Shown here one piece after another: positions 1 to 9,226 of a stretch of 25,893 nt of DNA (its first letter is position 1; each line of letters begins with the position of its first letter). The DNA lies in the NCBI GenBank assembly GCA_009746045.1, contig RPFO01000528.1, forward strand, positions 1-25,893. Reading direction: 5' to 3'. Position numbers and translations under genes: made by a program. A model generated the notes under the pieces. That model saw nothing but the letters and a program-made list of their open reading frames with translations. It was not told where the DNA came from and did no database searches. Source of the DNA: Mesostigma viride (taxonomy: Eukaryota > Streptophyta > Mesostigmatophyceae > Mesostigmatales > Mesostigmataceae).

Positions 1-510
1 TCGCGGTACCGTCCGTACGGTGTATAATGTGTGCCCGGACCGCTCAACCTCGCGGAAGTGGCCATGGCGGCATGCCTTTATGCAATATTAATCGATATGG
101 CACGTAAACAGCTAGAAAAAATGCTTGAATTTCGCAGAAGATTAGTTGATGACCTCATTGCGTGGCGGAAAGTTTACGGTTTGCAATATCGCTAATTTCT
201 CGAACGGCTACGGGCGCGGGGGTCCAGGATATAATTTCTCTTGCGGATCATGAAATTTAATGCAGGTTTACGGCAGCTATTGTGAGGCAACGTAGGCTCT
301 AAAGAGCGATTATGAAGCGAACTTAATGGTGTTGTCGAGTTTAATTGTGCCGAAGCTTCCCGTTTCTTTTACATTTCCGGCATTCAAGGTAAGAACCTAC
401 GCAGGCCTAGCTGCGCATGTCGCCTTCGACGTATTCACGGAAGGCGCACCTTCCTTGTTCGCCTGATCAATGGATGATGTCTTTTATTGTTCGAGCTTGC
501 GTGCCAGTTT
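1..510. other. Left flank, no gene recognised
   Basis: No reading frame here looks like a protein and no exon could be framed. The first 40 bases hold a short palindrome (CCGTCCGTACGG). The stretch up to 510 is the outer flank of the PLE's left direct repeat. I did not find an obvious target-site duplication shared between the bases before 511 and those after 5289. Confidence 0.5.
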
Positions 511-737
511 ATCAAAGAGACAACCAGCGCAGGCCAGAAATCGGGAGAATCCGGACCATGGTAGCTCGAGCCTGCCGTTATCTTTTCCGCGTTTTCGAGT
601 CGTTCAGGATGATGAAGATGAATGGTGATGGAAATGTGTATCCTTGTGCATTGAAATTATGGCTGGCTTACGTGTGGAGCGACTAGATGACCTAGACGGT
701 GGGGCCGGAAACAGCATGCTTGATCAGGGCGTGTGTT
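511..737 (-). repeat. PLE left direct repeat (pseudo-LTR, 3' side of element)
   Basis: This 227-bp stretch is identical to 5063-5289 and in the same orientation. Identity stops abruptly at both ends (base 738 is t, base 5290 is a). It lies about 330 bp downstream of the PLE stop codon. Confidence 0.85.
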
Positions 738-1068
738 TCTAGCCTAACTGGCCGGGAGTGTCTAGTGGTGAGCACCATTGCTGCGATCGCTCTCCCACCA
801 TTTACGAGGAAATACCCGCAAATGGAAAACCACTGAAAAGGTCTAGCTAGTCAGTCATCACGTTAGCCATGCCATGATTCCAAACGTCCAAGAACTGCAC
901 ACGGTGCAAAGGCAAAAAGCCGGAGGACAGCACTTTCAAATGTGCGGCGGGAACCAAAAGCCCGCGGATGCCAGAAAACATCGTGTTGCGGCAGCGACGC
1001 GACGATGTGGACAACGAATCCAGTGCCAAGCTCGGAACGGCCGCAAAGGAGATCTGGCATCACAGGGT
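738..1068 (-). other. PLE 3' untranslated region
   Basis: This stretch separates the PLE stop codon from the left direct repeat. Small frames here are shadows or chance. I looked for a hammerhead ribozyme core on both strands, as some PLEs carry one in the repeats, and did not find a convincing one. Confidence 0.5.
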
Positions 1069-4000
1069 TCAGATGTGCGGAGATACTATGCGATCCAGCC
1101 GGTCCACGACCTGTTTGTAGAGCTTGTGCCAAGGGGCAGCACCGAACAGATGTGGGTGACGTTGCAAAAAACATCGGACTTGACGGAGCATAATGGCTCG
1201 GTCATAGTCTTTGACCAATAAACGCTGCAAGAGTTCAACAAGAGTCGTGATGAAATCAACACGATAAGAACAAAGACGGGAAAAACGATGTAACTGAGAA
1301 AGAACAACACCATATTTTGCTGTGTGGGAAAGGAGACTGTGAATATCGGGGTAACGAATAAAAGGAATTTGCTGGTATTTAGGATCCTTGCGCTTATCAT
1401 AGACAGCCGTACGCCAGCCCTTCTTGTTATGGGTAATGTTAAGATCGAGGTAATTGCAATGAGTATCCTCCGACGTGAGCTTTAATGTGAGGGACGCTTG
1501 CGGGTAGATGCCAGGCAGACCAGCGGTGATATACAAATGGGTTGCGAAATCAGGGTTGTCGAAAGCGATGACATCATCAATGTATCGACATGTATGGATA
1601 AAACGCCTGATGAGAACATCATCGTTTGAGGCAATGAGATTCTCCATGAATGCAAGCTCATAAGTGTATAGATAGAGGTTTGCAAGGAGCCCGGCACAGT
1701 TAGTGCCCATAGGGATGCCGATAGCTTGTTGGTATACATTGCCCGCAAAACAGATGAAGGTGTTATCAACAAGATAAGAGATCCAATGGACAAGGTCAGC
1801 CTTCGTGATAATATAATTATAACCATCCCGCACGATAGCACCTGCCGCGATCCCTGAGAGCCACGTTGCCGTGGGCTTGGTCTGAGAAACACGCACGTGC
1901 AGGTGGTTGCGCCCGTGAGGCCTACGTGCATACAGACGAGTAAGGAGGCTATCTAAACGAGCTTTCAAATCGTGCAAATCTAGTGTGGTATATAGAGTGG
2001 TGAAATCATAGGTGGCTATGGGCATAGGTATACGTTTCTCTGCTGCTGTCTTAGAACGGCTAAGGGCGGCAAGGCGTAGGCGTACTTGGGCTGAGTCTAT
2101 GACGATCCAACTACCAGCGCATTCATACCCGGCATTCGACAGCACCTCCACCCATAATGCATTGGCTTCGGGGAGAAGAGCATTCAAAGCATGGCAGATG
2201 AGTTTCGAGAGAGGCATCAGTGGGGCTGAATGCGACGCAGCAATGGTGCGCAAAGCAACAGGAGTTTTGTGCAGCTTAAGAGTGAGATACAGATATGGGA
2301 ACGTAGTGGTGGTGGCGCGTCGCTGCCGCTTAAGGAATGCCCGAGCAAAAATGTTTTGGCTGTGCAGAAAAGCCCGATGAGCAGCAGTGATACTGGCGGT
2401 GGACTGTGCACGCTGAACATAGGTAGGGCTGGACGCCAACTCGTGTTGCAAAGTAGCAAGGTAGTGCTTCTTGCATATGAAAGCAAAGTTGTTGGCACTC
2501 TTGTCAACACACGTGATGATAAAGTCCTGCTTGAAGTGGTCAAGAAGTGCTTTATCTGTGGTGTTGAGCCAGGTGGTGCGGTGGACCTGCTGGAGACGGT
2601 AATCAAGCCTGGTGAGACGTGCATTGCATTCGTGAATGACGGCGCGAAACCACGGTTCCATGGCAAGGGGAGCAAGCTGTAGGTCCGTGCTCATGGCATT
2701 GCAGAATTTGCGCAGTGATGTGGAGAGCAGTGCATTCACCTCTTTGGCACACGTGCGCTGGACCCACGGCCGAAACTTGGTGCCTTTGGCAAAAAGGTCT
2801 ACAAGCGTGTGGCTCGGCAGGATGCTGAGGTCAGCGGTCATGACGTGCTGTGAGGTGGGATCAAGGTACTTGAAATACCGTTGTTGTTGGCAGGGGCAGG
2901 GCCCTGCCAAGATGGTGGCCAGCTCGGTGGGCGTTGTATCGCGGCTGACCTTCCCGTTGCTGAAAACCATTTGTCCCAAGGTGGGAGAGTAATGCCAGGC
3001 GGCAATGGGAGTGCCGAAAGTGTTGCGCACCACGAGCGGCATCGCAGCCTGCACTTGCGGCAAATGCAGAATGTGTGGCAAACACAGCTCATCCATCGCA
3101 GCATGAATGAAAGGTGAGATCAGCAAACGGCGCGGACGCAGTGCATCTGCATTCCCATTGACACGGTGCCGAATGATACGTGAGAGAAGGCCTCGCAGAC
3201 TAGTGGCATGGGAGCGGGGGACTTGCAGATCAGCTGGGGAGCACGACCCGACGGCAATGTGTAAGCTGGTAAGCTTCTTCAAGCTGCAGGCTTCGAGATA
3301 GGATGCATGAAAGTTGCCGCGTTGCATAAGCCGAGACATGTGACGTAAGCAGCGGAGACTGGTGGAGTAAAGGGAAGGATCGGTGGACACATGTGTGGAA
3401 GGTGGAGGGGCCGGGGTGACGCTGGGGGGATAGGGGCGATATGGGTGGAGATTGTGCTTCAGACGCCAGGCACGGATGAACATAAGAGGGCGGGGACGGA
3501 GGGGAGGCGGGCGGCGGCGAGACCGAGCTTTGAAACTCTTGCCTTCAATGCAAAAACCGTGGGGCAGAAATGCATGTAACATTCGTTTCCAAAACGTTTC
3601 CCGATGCCCTGCGGCTTTGCGAAAAGCGGCGCCGGTAAAGGTGCCGGGGACATGTTCCAAGGGGACGACTCGCCAATCCCACCACCCGTATTGGGCCATG
3701 GCGCCATGTAGGGGGGTGTCGTCGTTGGCGGCAGGGCGGCCAATATGAAGGCGGCGTGCCGCTCGGACATGTTCCTGAAAACGCGTCCAGGCATCCCGTT
3801 GCGTCTGGCCAACGTAGATACGCTGAGGGTACCTGCGGTTGTAAATGGCATAAATGACGCGATGGGTGCTTACGGGGTGTGGGCGAGTGGAGTTGGTAAG
3901 CGACAAATGCGTGCGCTGTAAGCGCCGGAGGCGACGTAGAGTATGGTCATCCTTGCAGTGATGGTTATGGCGCGTGTTGATGCGACAACGCTTCCGCCAT

Positions 4001-4125
4001 GCCTGTGAGGAGATACGATAGGGGAACTGCCGAGAAATAGCAGTGTACTTCCGGTAATCAATGCCACTGGATTGCCGTATTCTGTGGAGGGTAAGAGCAT
4101 GCCAGAAAGTCATAAGGTGTTTCAT
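1069..4125 (-). CDS. PLE polyprotein: N-terminal GIY-YIG endonuclease plus reverse transcriptase
   Basis: The product is 1018 residues and would nick target DNA and copy the element's RNA into it. The GIY-YIG domain spans about residues 88-195: IYAIY (91-95), YVG (104-106), catalytic Arg115 followed by EH, and the candidate metal-ligand Glu176 in RETFWK. A basic N-terminus with RCRINTRHNHHC (C47, C57 with nearby histidines) could bind metal or nucleic acid. Reverse transcriptase blocks are the PLE-type DKSANNFAFICKKHY (541-555), YLTLKLHKTP (613-622), motif A YDFTTLYTT with Asp707, motif B GIPMGTNCAG (803-812), motif C YIDD (848-851), then YLDLNIT (892-898). There is no frameshift or internal stop and all expected catalytic residues are visible. 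The start at 4125 is the first ATG of the open frame. The domain order is the reverse of classical Penelope. Confidence 0.9.
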   Translation of the reverse strand: MKHLMTFWHALTLHRIRQSSGIDYRKYTAISRQFPYRISSQAWRKRCRINTRHNHHCKDDHTLRRLRRLQRTHLSLTNSTRPHPVSTHRVIYAIYNRRYPQRIYVGQTQRDAWTRFQEHVRAARRLHIGRPAANDDTPLHGAMAQYGWWDWRVVPLEHVPGTFTGAAFRKAAGHRETFWKRMLHAFLPHGFCIEGKSFKARSRRRPPPLRPRPLMFIRAWRLKHNLHPYRPYPPSVTPAPPPSTHVSTDPSLYSTSLRCLRHMSRLMQRGNFHASYLEACSLKKLTSLHIAVGSCSPADLQVPRSHATSLRGLLSRIIRHRVNGNADALRPRRLLISPFIHAAMDELCLPHILHLPQVQAAMPLVVRNTFGTPIAAWHYSPTLGQMVFSNGKVSRDTTPTELATILAGPCPCQQQRYFKYLDPTSQHVMTADLSILPSHTLVDLFAKGTKFRPWVQRTCAKEVNALLSTSLRKFCNAMSTDLQLAPLAMEPWFRAVIHECNARLTRLDYRLQQVHRTTWLNTTDKALLDHFKQDFIITCVDKSANNFAFICKKHYLATLQHELASSPTYVQRAQSTASITAAHRAFLHSQNIFARAFLKRQRRATTTTFPYLYLTLKLHKTPVALRTIAASHSAPLMPLSKLICHALNALLPEANALWVEVLSNAGYECAGSWIVIDSAQVRLRLAALSRSKTAAEKRIPMPIATYDFTTLYTTLDLHDLKARLDSLLTRLYARRPHGRNHLHVRVSQTKPTATWLSGIAAGAIVRDGYNYIITKADLVHWISYLVDNTFICFAGNVYQQAIGIPMGTNCAGLLANLYLYTYELAFMENLIASNDDVLIRRFIHTCRYIDDVIAFDNPDFATHLYITAGLPGIYPQASLTLKLTSEDTHCNYLDLNITHNKKGWRTAVYDKRKDPKYQQIPFIRYPDIHSLLSHTAKYGVVLSQLHRFSRLCSYRVDFITTLVELLQRLLVKDYDRAIMLRQVRCFLQRHPHLFGAAPWHKLYKQVVDRLDRIVSPHI

Positions 4126-5062
4126 GATGATTCAGATGCACTGAGAGCTAAGACATCAAACAGAACCAGAGCGGAGCATATTGAGGTAAGTCAATATTCA
4201 CTGCGTAACACCCGTTACGCGATAGCGGTGGTCCATGATGCATCTCCCCGGGGCAGGATGTGGCTAACAACACAGCTGAATGGACTCGGAACATGTGGAT
4301 TCCCAGTGGGGGGGCCTTCCAATTGTCATACTTGACACCTCTTTCCTGTAACGAAAAGATTTCCCTTCTTCATGTTCCAGATGAGTCACCGTGCTCCTGC
4401 CTTTGTGTTTTTTTGGCGTTTGTAAAGAGATATGGGAGGGTAAACAAAAGCAAAGGCTGATATTGCCGTGTGGGGGGCCCGATCCTTGGTTAGTCTCTCA
4501 AGTGCCCACAGAAAAACACGAGAGTAGCACACACAGCGCGCAGCCCAGCCTAGCTCCCTCAGTAAAAGTAAAAGAAAAAGGACAAGAACAGCAAAACAAA
4601 CGAGAACAAGAAAAAGAACAAAACACAGACACGTAGTGCAATGTGAGCGGAATGATGGAGGAAGGTGAGAGGGGGACATCGTATTGAATGTGTAGGCATT
4701 GAGGCAGCCGAAGCGTCCCATCCCCGGGTACATTCGTGGCTTTCAAAAAAGCCACAACCTGCGTGGAAGAGGAAAATGCAGGAACGATGAGTATGATCCT
4801 GAAAACGAGGTTGAGGAAACGCGGAGAGGAAATGCCGGCCGCTGAAACGATTCCGATGGAACTATGGGTTTCGCCGACATGAGGCGGTGCAGCTGACTAT
4901 CTCTATGGTGTCGTGTGTGACCGGGAGTGCCGGTTCACGTGCGCACTCGTCGGACTAGCCCGACGACATGTGTGCTTGGTTGCCCACGGCTGAAATCCTC
5001 TTGCCCGTCATGCAAAGGCCACGCCTCCTAGCCGAAAACGAACTATATTCAACCAATCTAAT
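4126..5062 (-). other. PLE 5' untranslated region
   Basis: No conserved protein is visible. The stretch includes an A/G-rich tract at about 4560-4630 and several short dyads around 4905-4970 (for example GTCGTCGGGCTAGTCCGACGA on the minus strand, broken by a short loop). A structured leader or promoter would be expected on this side of the element, but nothing in the sequence proves one. Confidence 0.45.
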
Positions 5063-5289
5063 ATCAAAGAGACAACCAGCGCAGGCCAGAAATCGGGAGA
5101 ATCCGGACCATGGTAGCTCGAGCCTGCCGTTATCTTTTCCGCGTTTTCGAGTCGTTCAGGATGATGAAGATGAATGGTGATGGAAATGTGTATCCTTGTG
5201 CATTGAAATTATGGCTGGCTTACGTGTGGAGCGACTAGATGACCTAGACGGTGGGGCCGGAAACAGCATGCTTGATCAGGGCGTGTGTT
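5063..5289 (-). repeat. PLE right direct repeat (pseudo-LTR, 5' side of element)
   Basis: This is the second identical 227-bp copy of 511-737. It probably carries the element's promoter on the minus strand, by analogy with other PLEs; this is inference. Confidence 0.85.
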
Positions 5290-5584
5290 ATGCATGAAAC
5301 ATTTCCACGCAGGCAGGTGCATTAACGTCGGCCTTTCGCCTTTTTTTCGGGCAGTTTCCCTGCAGGAAGCGCTCCATTTCTTTCGGTTGCATCGTCAGAT
5401 TCCTAGCTATTTCGTACAATTTCGTGTAGTTAATTTGTGGCTGGCATGCTAAATGCGCCGAGGTCAAGTTGTTGGTAATGTGTTGACATTTGTTTTCCAT
5501 AATCCTTTGGACGTGACCTTGCTCAGACGCTTTGTTATGTGCCGGATCTGACACGCCTGTTTTAGAACGACATCCGGCATGTGC
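5287..5584 (-). CDS. Possible 3'-terminal exon of an unrecognised gene
   Basis: An open minus-strand frame follows a plausible splice acceptor (CCTCTAG at about 5585-5591) and ends at a TAA made at the junction with the PLE right repeat, so the PLE may have landed in or next to this gene. The translated piece is about 98 residues, rich in Asn, Gln and Lys, and ends with PKKRRKADV, which resembles a basic nuclear-localisation signal. No family was recognised. The frame has no ATG at its start, consistent with an internal or terminal exon. It could also be chance open frame. Confidence 0.3.
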
Positions 5585-6600
5585 CTAGAGGCTAACAAGC
5601 TGGCATGCATCAGCTTCTTAGCAAATTGCCCTATTGGAAAGGAAGGTGAGAGTGGTTCTTTTGCTGGCCATACTGCATGAGTGGCATTGCATTAGATAGG
5701 TGTTTCCATTGCTTTCCTTGAGCTATAACCATTAAGACTTCCCTGCTATGTGTGCAGCAAGGCAAGCTGGATAGGATGTGAATGCTTGGCATACAACATG
5801 TATGATTTGCTGCCAAGTTTGCAGGCTGCAGTTGCCTCTATTGCTTGCCGGGCAGTCTTTCTAAGGTTTTTACACGTATACTTGCTGAGTTCTTGGCATA
5901 AATTTACATGGTAACCTTGGGCTGAGCTTAGTGTATGCTCTCTTGGTGCGTGTATGCCTAGCGATGGTGTTGCTATGCGCACGCTGGCAAGGCTGGCCAT
6001 GCTGAGGGCAGGGGAGGGCAGATGAGGTGCCTAGCCTTTTCTTATGTTGTGTGATCGAGTTGGACATGTTTTTTGGCTTCTTGGATGGAAAACATGATGC
6101 CTAGGTGGCCTTATACACAGAAAAACCTCATTTAGCGTATGTTCAGGTTTTAGCACGCCAAACGCAATAACTTGAGCTAGACTTGTCGGAATGACCTGGG
6201 ACTTGGACCACTGCTGTCCCCCTGTTAGCCGGATTTTCGCTACATTTTGTTGCCTAATCTGAAGTCTTTATGACATGTTTATTCCCAATGTCCGGTAAAA
6301 CAAGGGTACTTTTGCGGGGAAATTAATAACTGTTCAAGGTTTTGTCATTTTCATGATGTAAATAGCTCAGCAAGCTACAAACTCAGGGAACTATAGACGC
6401 TACATTTTTTTTGCCAACAAATGAGTGCATGGGCTGGGGCATACATAGCCCTAATTAGCGTCTTTTTCTATTTATAGCGCTATATTGGCGTATATGTGGG
6501 GGTAGTACCCCCAACAAGTGCATGGACAACTCACTAGAGATGTTATTTAGTGCCCCAATCATAATTTAGCATGGTGCAACTGAAATTCAAGTGATATTAG
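5585..6600. other. Non-coding stretch, no gene supported
   Basis: Only short overlapping minus-strand frames occur (5631-6067), with no motif and no consistent splice sites. From about 6070 to 6600 the sequence is AT-richer and stop-rich in all frames. I see no repeat or RNA gene here. Confidence 0.4.
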
Positions 6601-6945
6601 CATGGGTCAAGTTTTAAGGTTTTTGGGGTGCCACCTCCCCTTAATTAACCTAGGTTGGTTGCGGCGCAGATACACACCAAATCCTACTGGACAATCCAAT
6701 TCACTCATTCCACGTAGGATCCGGGCCGACATCGACCCCCAACTACAGGATCCACGCCTAGAACTATAGACAGACCCAGAACTGGCGCGGCGCCACGGCA
6801 CCGGCCCCTAAAAGGTCAACCTAGGACCAAAATAACTAGTCCAATTCACACAATAGTCAATATTCATAAAACCCAGTACAACGGCCACAAGGCCTTAGTA
6901 ATTTATTCCATTGTTACGTCCGACTAAAAGGGCCGGGACGTAACA
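6600..6945 (-). mobile_element. 3' LTR (5' part) of an LTR retrotransposon
   Basis: Read on the minus strand, a polypurine tract is followed directly by TG, the usual first bases of an LTR, at 6945. The LTR opens with a perfect 10-bp inverted repeat (6936-6945 and 6912-6921) around a 14-base loop and carries AATAAA at 6902-6907. The far end of the LTR could not be located; 6600 is an estimate based on where the GC-rich character ends. No matching 5' LTR lies in the window, so the copy is cut or runs in a scrambled order. Confidence 0.5.
6912..6945 (-). repeat. Perfect hairpin at LTR start
   Basis: TGTTACGTCC at 6912-6921 pairs with GGACGTAACA at 6936-6945 with no mismatch. In RNA this would be a 10-bp stem with a 14-base loop at the first bases of the LTR. 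Confidence 0.85.
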
Positions 6946-6957
6946 CTCCTACCCCCC
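6946..6957 (-). promoter_or_regulatory. Polypurine tract
   Basis: The minus strand reads GGGGGGTAGGAG immediately before the LTR's TG. A purine run in this position primes plus-strand DNA synthesis in LTR retrotransposons. The assignment rests on position and composition. Confidence 0.55.
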
Positions 6958-7212
6958 ACGGGGGTCGGTAGTCCCTACCGTACAAAGATAGGATAAGGAA
7001 GCAAAACAATACTACTATAAGAGTACTATGTCCCGACCTTGGTTCACCCGCAGGTCAGTAATACCAGTTCCTCTAGAGGTTGATACACGTGACCAACCCT
7101 GACGTAGTAGCCAGAACTCTGTGGACTGGATCATTCCGCTATCCGTCCCAAAAACTGAAATATCCACTCTAGCGTCCGCCGCTGCATGGTGGGCCGCCGC
7201 TGCTGCTGGGCC

Positions 7213-8300
7213 TCAAGGAGAGCCCGTCGCCCCACGGGGGTCATTTGACGGATCATCGGCCCCGGGGTGCGCACATAAATCCCACTCGAAGGCCATCTGA
7301 TAGGGAGACATCTTATGCCGACCCATCCTGGATAGCTCCACCCACGTACCCCGGGGCCACATGGACAGGAACCCAGCAAGGTACTGGGGGTGGGTAAATA
7401 GAAGGGTCAGCGCCGACCGATCCACCACCCCACAGCGGTGCTCGCGAACAAACTGCACCCCCATCATAAAAACCTCTGTGCGCACGTGATCATCGTTGAT
7501 AGACACCCTCGGAGCCCCCGCAATATCAGGCACCACCCGTTCCAGGAAGGCACGCCCTTCCGTTGGGGCCACCTTTGGCGGCGTCACCACGTGCCCCACT
7601 CCATCCACCTGATATCTCCAGTCCCACCAATCTTCGGTACCGAACCGCACAGTGTGCCCCACCACCTGGGGAAAACGAAGATCGTCGGGTTGCGGTAGGG
7701 GCAGTGGAGCCTGTGGGAAGAAGGTGATTTCTAGTTGTTCCCAGTAGGCACCGCGGTCTACCGCGCACCAGGGACCCGCTTGGAACACCAAAGGAGCGGG
7801 CAGATGCATGCCAGGAGGGACCCGGAGAGACAGAGGTCCCTCGAGCACCACACACAACTTCTCCGTACGAGGCCCCGGCCCACCATGCCTTACTGCCCTT
7901 CCCGGAACCGCCCGTATGAAATCCCCCATTGACCACTCCTCGTGTGAAGACCCCGGAGCCCGGGAAGCTGCATCATAGCCCACGGAGGTGGCGGCGGACT
8001 GATCGCCCTGGCGCCCAAGCTGGTCCAACATACGCTGTATCAGACCCTGCCCTGATTGCACCGCTGCCACGAGCGCCTCAATGGTTACCACGGGCTCCGC
8101 TGGCACCATGATGCCCGTCACGCTGGGACCTTCCGCGGCAATCCGTATGGTATGTAGGCACGGTCCCTCCGCGGGACGGTGCGAGGGTCGATCCGACGTG
8201 GGGGGTCTGCTGGGTCCCTCCGCGGGACGTGACACCGACGATCCGGCTTGGGCAGGCCGGGGACGGGTGGTCCCACGCGGAATGGGGTCATTTTTGGCGC
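7213..8300 (-). CDS. Last ORF of the LTR element (unrecognised protein, 5' end open)
   Basis: The frame is open for about 360 codons and ends some 260 bases before the polypurine tract. It has no ATG at its beginning and stays open upstream of the GTG at 8235, so the true start or a splice acceptor lies near or beyond 8300. The N-terminal part has the repeat RPAEGP (three loose copies, 8110-8235); the middle reads EWSMGDFI, then a Trp-rich segment (EDWWDWRYQVDG). No protease, integrase or RT motif is visible, so gag or pol is not claimed. After the stop, the -1-type frame continues with a natural-looking tail (MTPVGRRALLEAQQQ ... FLGRIAE, to 7131), so a frameshift near 7240 may have cut off the real C-terminus. 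Confidence 0.5.
8110..8235 (-). repeat. Repeated GTCCCGCGGAGGGACC dyad coding RPAEGP
   Basis: Two clear copies (around 8161-8177 and 8213-8229) and a diverged third near 8128 encode Pro-Ala-Glu-Gly-Pro. Each copy is nearly self-complementary around CCGCGG. Confidence 0.6.
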
Positions 8301-8558
8301 ATTTTGCAAGAAAAAAACGCTAGTTTCAATCGTCCGATATCTTTTTTTCGCGCGAATTTGGCGTCCGATCGCGTATTTTCGAGCTAATTTGGTGTCATAA
8401 TGCTTAATTCATGTCAATTTGAGCGTACATTCCACATCGAGAGGCTTGAAAGTTAGTAATTCATGTAAATTTTACGTGGAGAGACTCGACATCATCCTAA
8501 CCTTTGTATTAACCATAGGACGAGCATTGCCAGCGCATGTCCAAGTGCTAACTTTCCC
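8236..8558. other. Spacer between LTR element ORF and gene 2
   Basis: From about 8310 to 8558 the sequence is AT-rich and stop-rich in all frames. It is the region downstream of the gene 2 stop codon. No AATAAA was seen on the minus strand. Confidence 0.4.
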
Positions 8559-9121
8559 TCACACTTTCGAGGGCCTCTTCCGTAATTTCGCTTCCGCGAT
8601 CTGCTGTTCCGTTTTCGACTTCCTCCTCTTGCTATCGATCTCCTTTGCAGGCGCCCAGACTTCCACATCCTTCCAGCTCTTGCCATCCGTCAGCTTTACC
8701 ACCTTCATCGCGTAGTCCAGCGGCATCCACCACAACTTGTTCTTCAACTTCCCTCCCTTCTCCCCCTCAGCGAAAAACTTAAATGCGACGTCCCTCCACT
8801 TGGTGTCGTATCCAGACACCTGCCCATAAAGCATGACGTCTTCTAGCTTGGCATACATTGGCGTAGCCGTATCCTTGTTCCCTGCTTGCATAATGGCTAA
8901 AGTCCACCCATCACACCAAAAGGCCTCTGGTGCTCCGAACCCCATTTCCCCGTCCATAAGTCTCATTTCCAACGTGGGCTTGTCATCATCCTCATCGCCC
9001 GCCTGACTGTCTTCCGCCCCCTTAGGCTCCTCCCGTCCGGAAGTGTCAGCATGTACAGCCGCTGGTCCGAAGCCCACCGCCACATTAGCCAAGCGAAGTA
9101 ACTGCTCCACATCCTCATTAC
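8559..9121 (-). CDS. Gene 2, terminal exon
   Basis: The exon opens after the acceptor CTCGCAG (AG at 9122-9123) and ends at the stop of the frame. It encodes NEDVEQLLRLANVAVGFG, an acidic stretch (AGDEDDDKPT), then a compact Trp-rich segment (KLKNKLWWMPLDYAMKVVK) and a basic tail ending in RKRPSKV. Joining to the block at 9227 through a 105-base intron (GTGAAT..CGCAG, phase 1) keeps the frame. Function unknown. Confidence 0.5.
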
Positions 9122-9226
9122 CTGCGAGCAAACCGATCATGCCATCAACGCATGACTAAAATCGAGTCAGTAGAAATCGGACTGCCAACCGTAAAAAATC
9201 AAAACACTCTACATACCAGAATTCAC

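Larger units (their letters stand above)
511..5289 (-). mobile_element. Penelope-like retroelement (PLE) with flanking direct repeats
   Basis: This is a 4.78-kb unit in which a single intact minus-strand ORF (1069-4125) lies between two direct repeats, 511-737 and 5063-5289, with identical sequence over 227 bp at a constant offset of 4552. PLEs are known to carry such pseudo-LTRs, which arise from partial tandem copies. Identical repeats and an unbroken ORF suggest a recent insertion that may still be competent. The 5' side of the element is on the right. The N-terminal GIY-YIG placement matches the permuted Naiad/Chlamys-type PLEs and not classical Penelope, where the nuclease is C-terminal. 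The outer boundaries are inferred from the repeats; no clear target-site duplication was seen. Confidence 0.8.

Noticed and set aside
511-1068. Hammerhead ribozyme in the PLE repeats or 3' UTR
   Set aside because: Some PLEs carry one, but I found no CTGATGA with a matching GAAA on either strand; an Infernal search would settle it.
2012-2992. Plus-strand frames of 118-150 codons opposite the PLE ORF
   Set aside because: Antisense shadows of the RT-coding strand.
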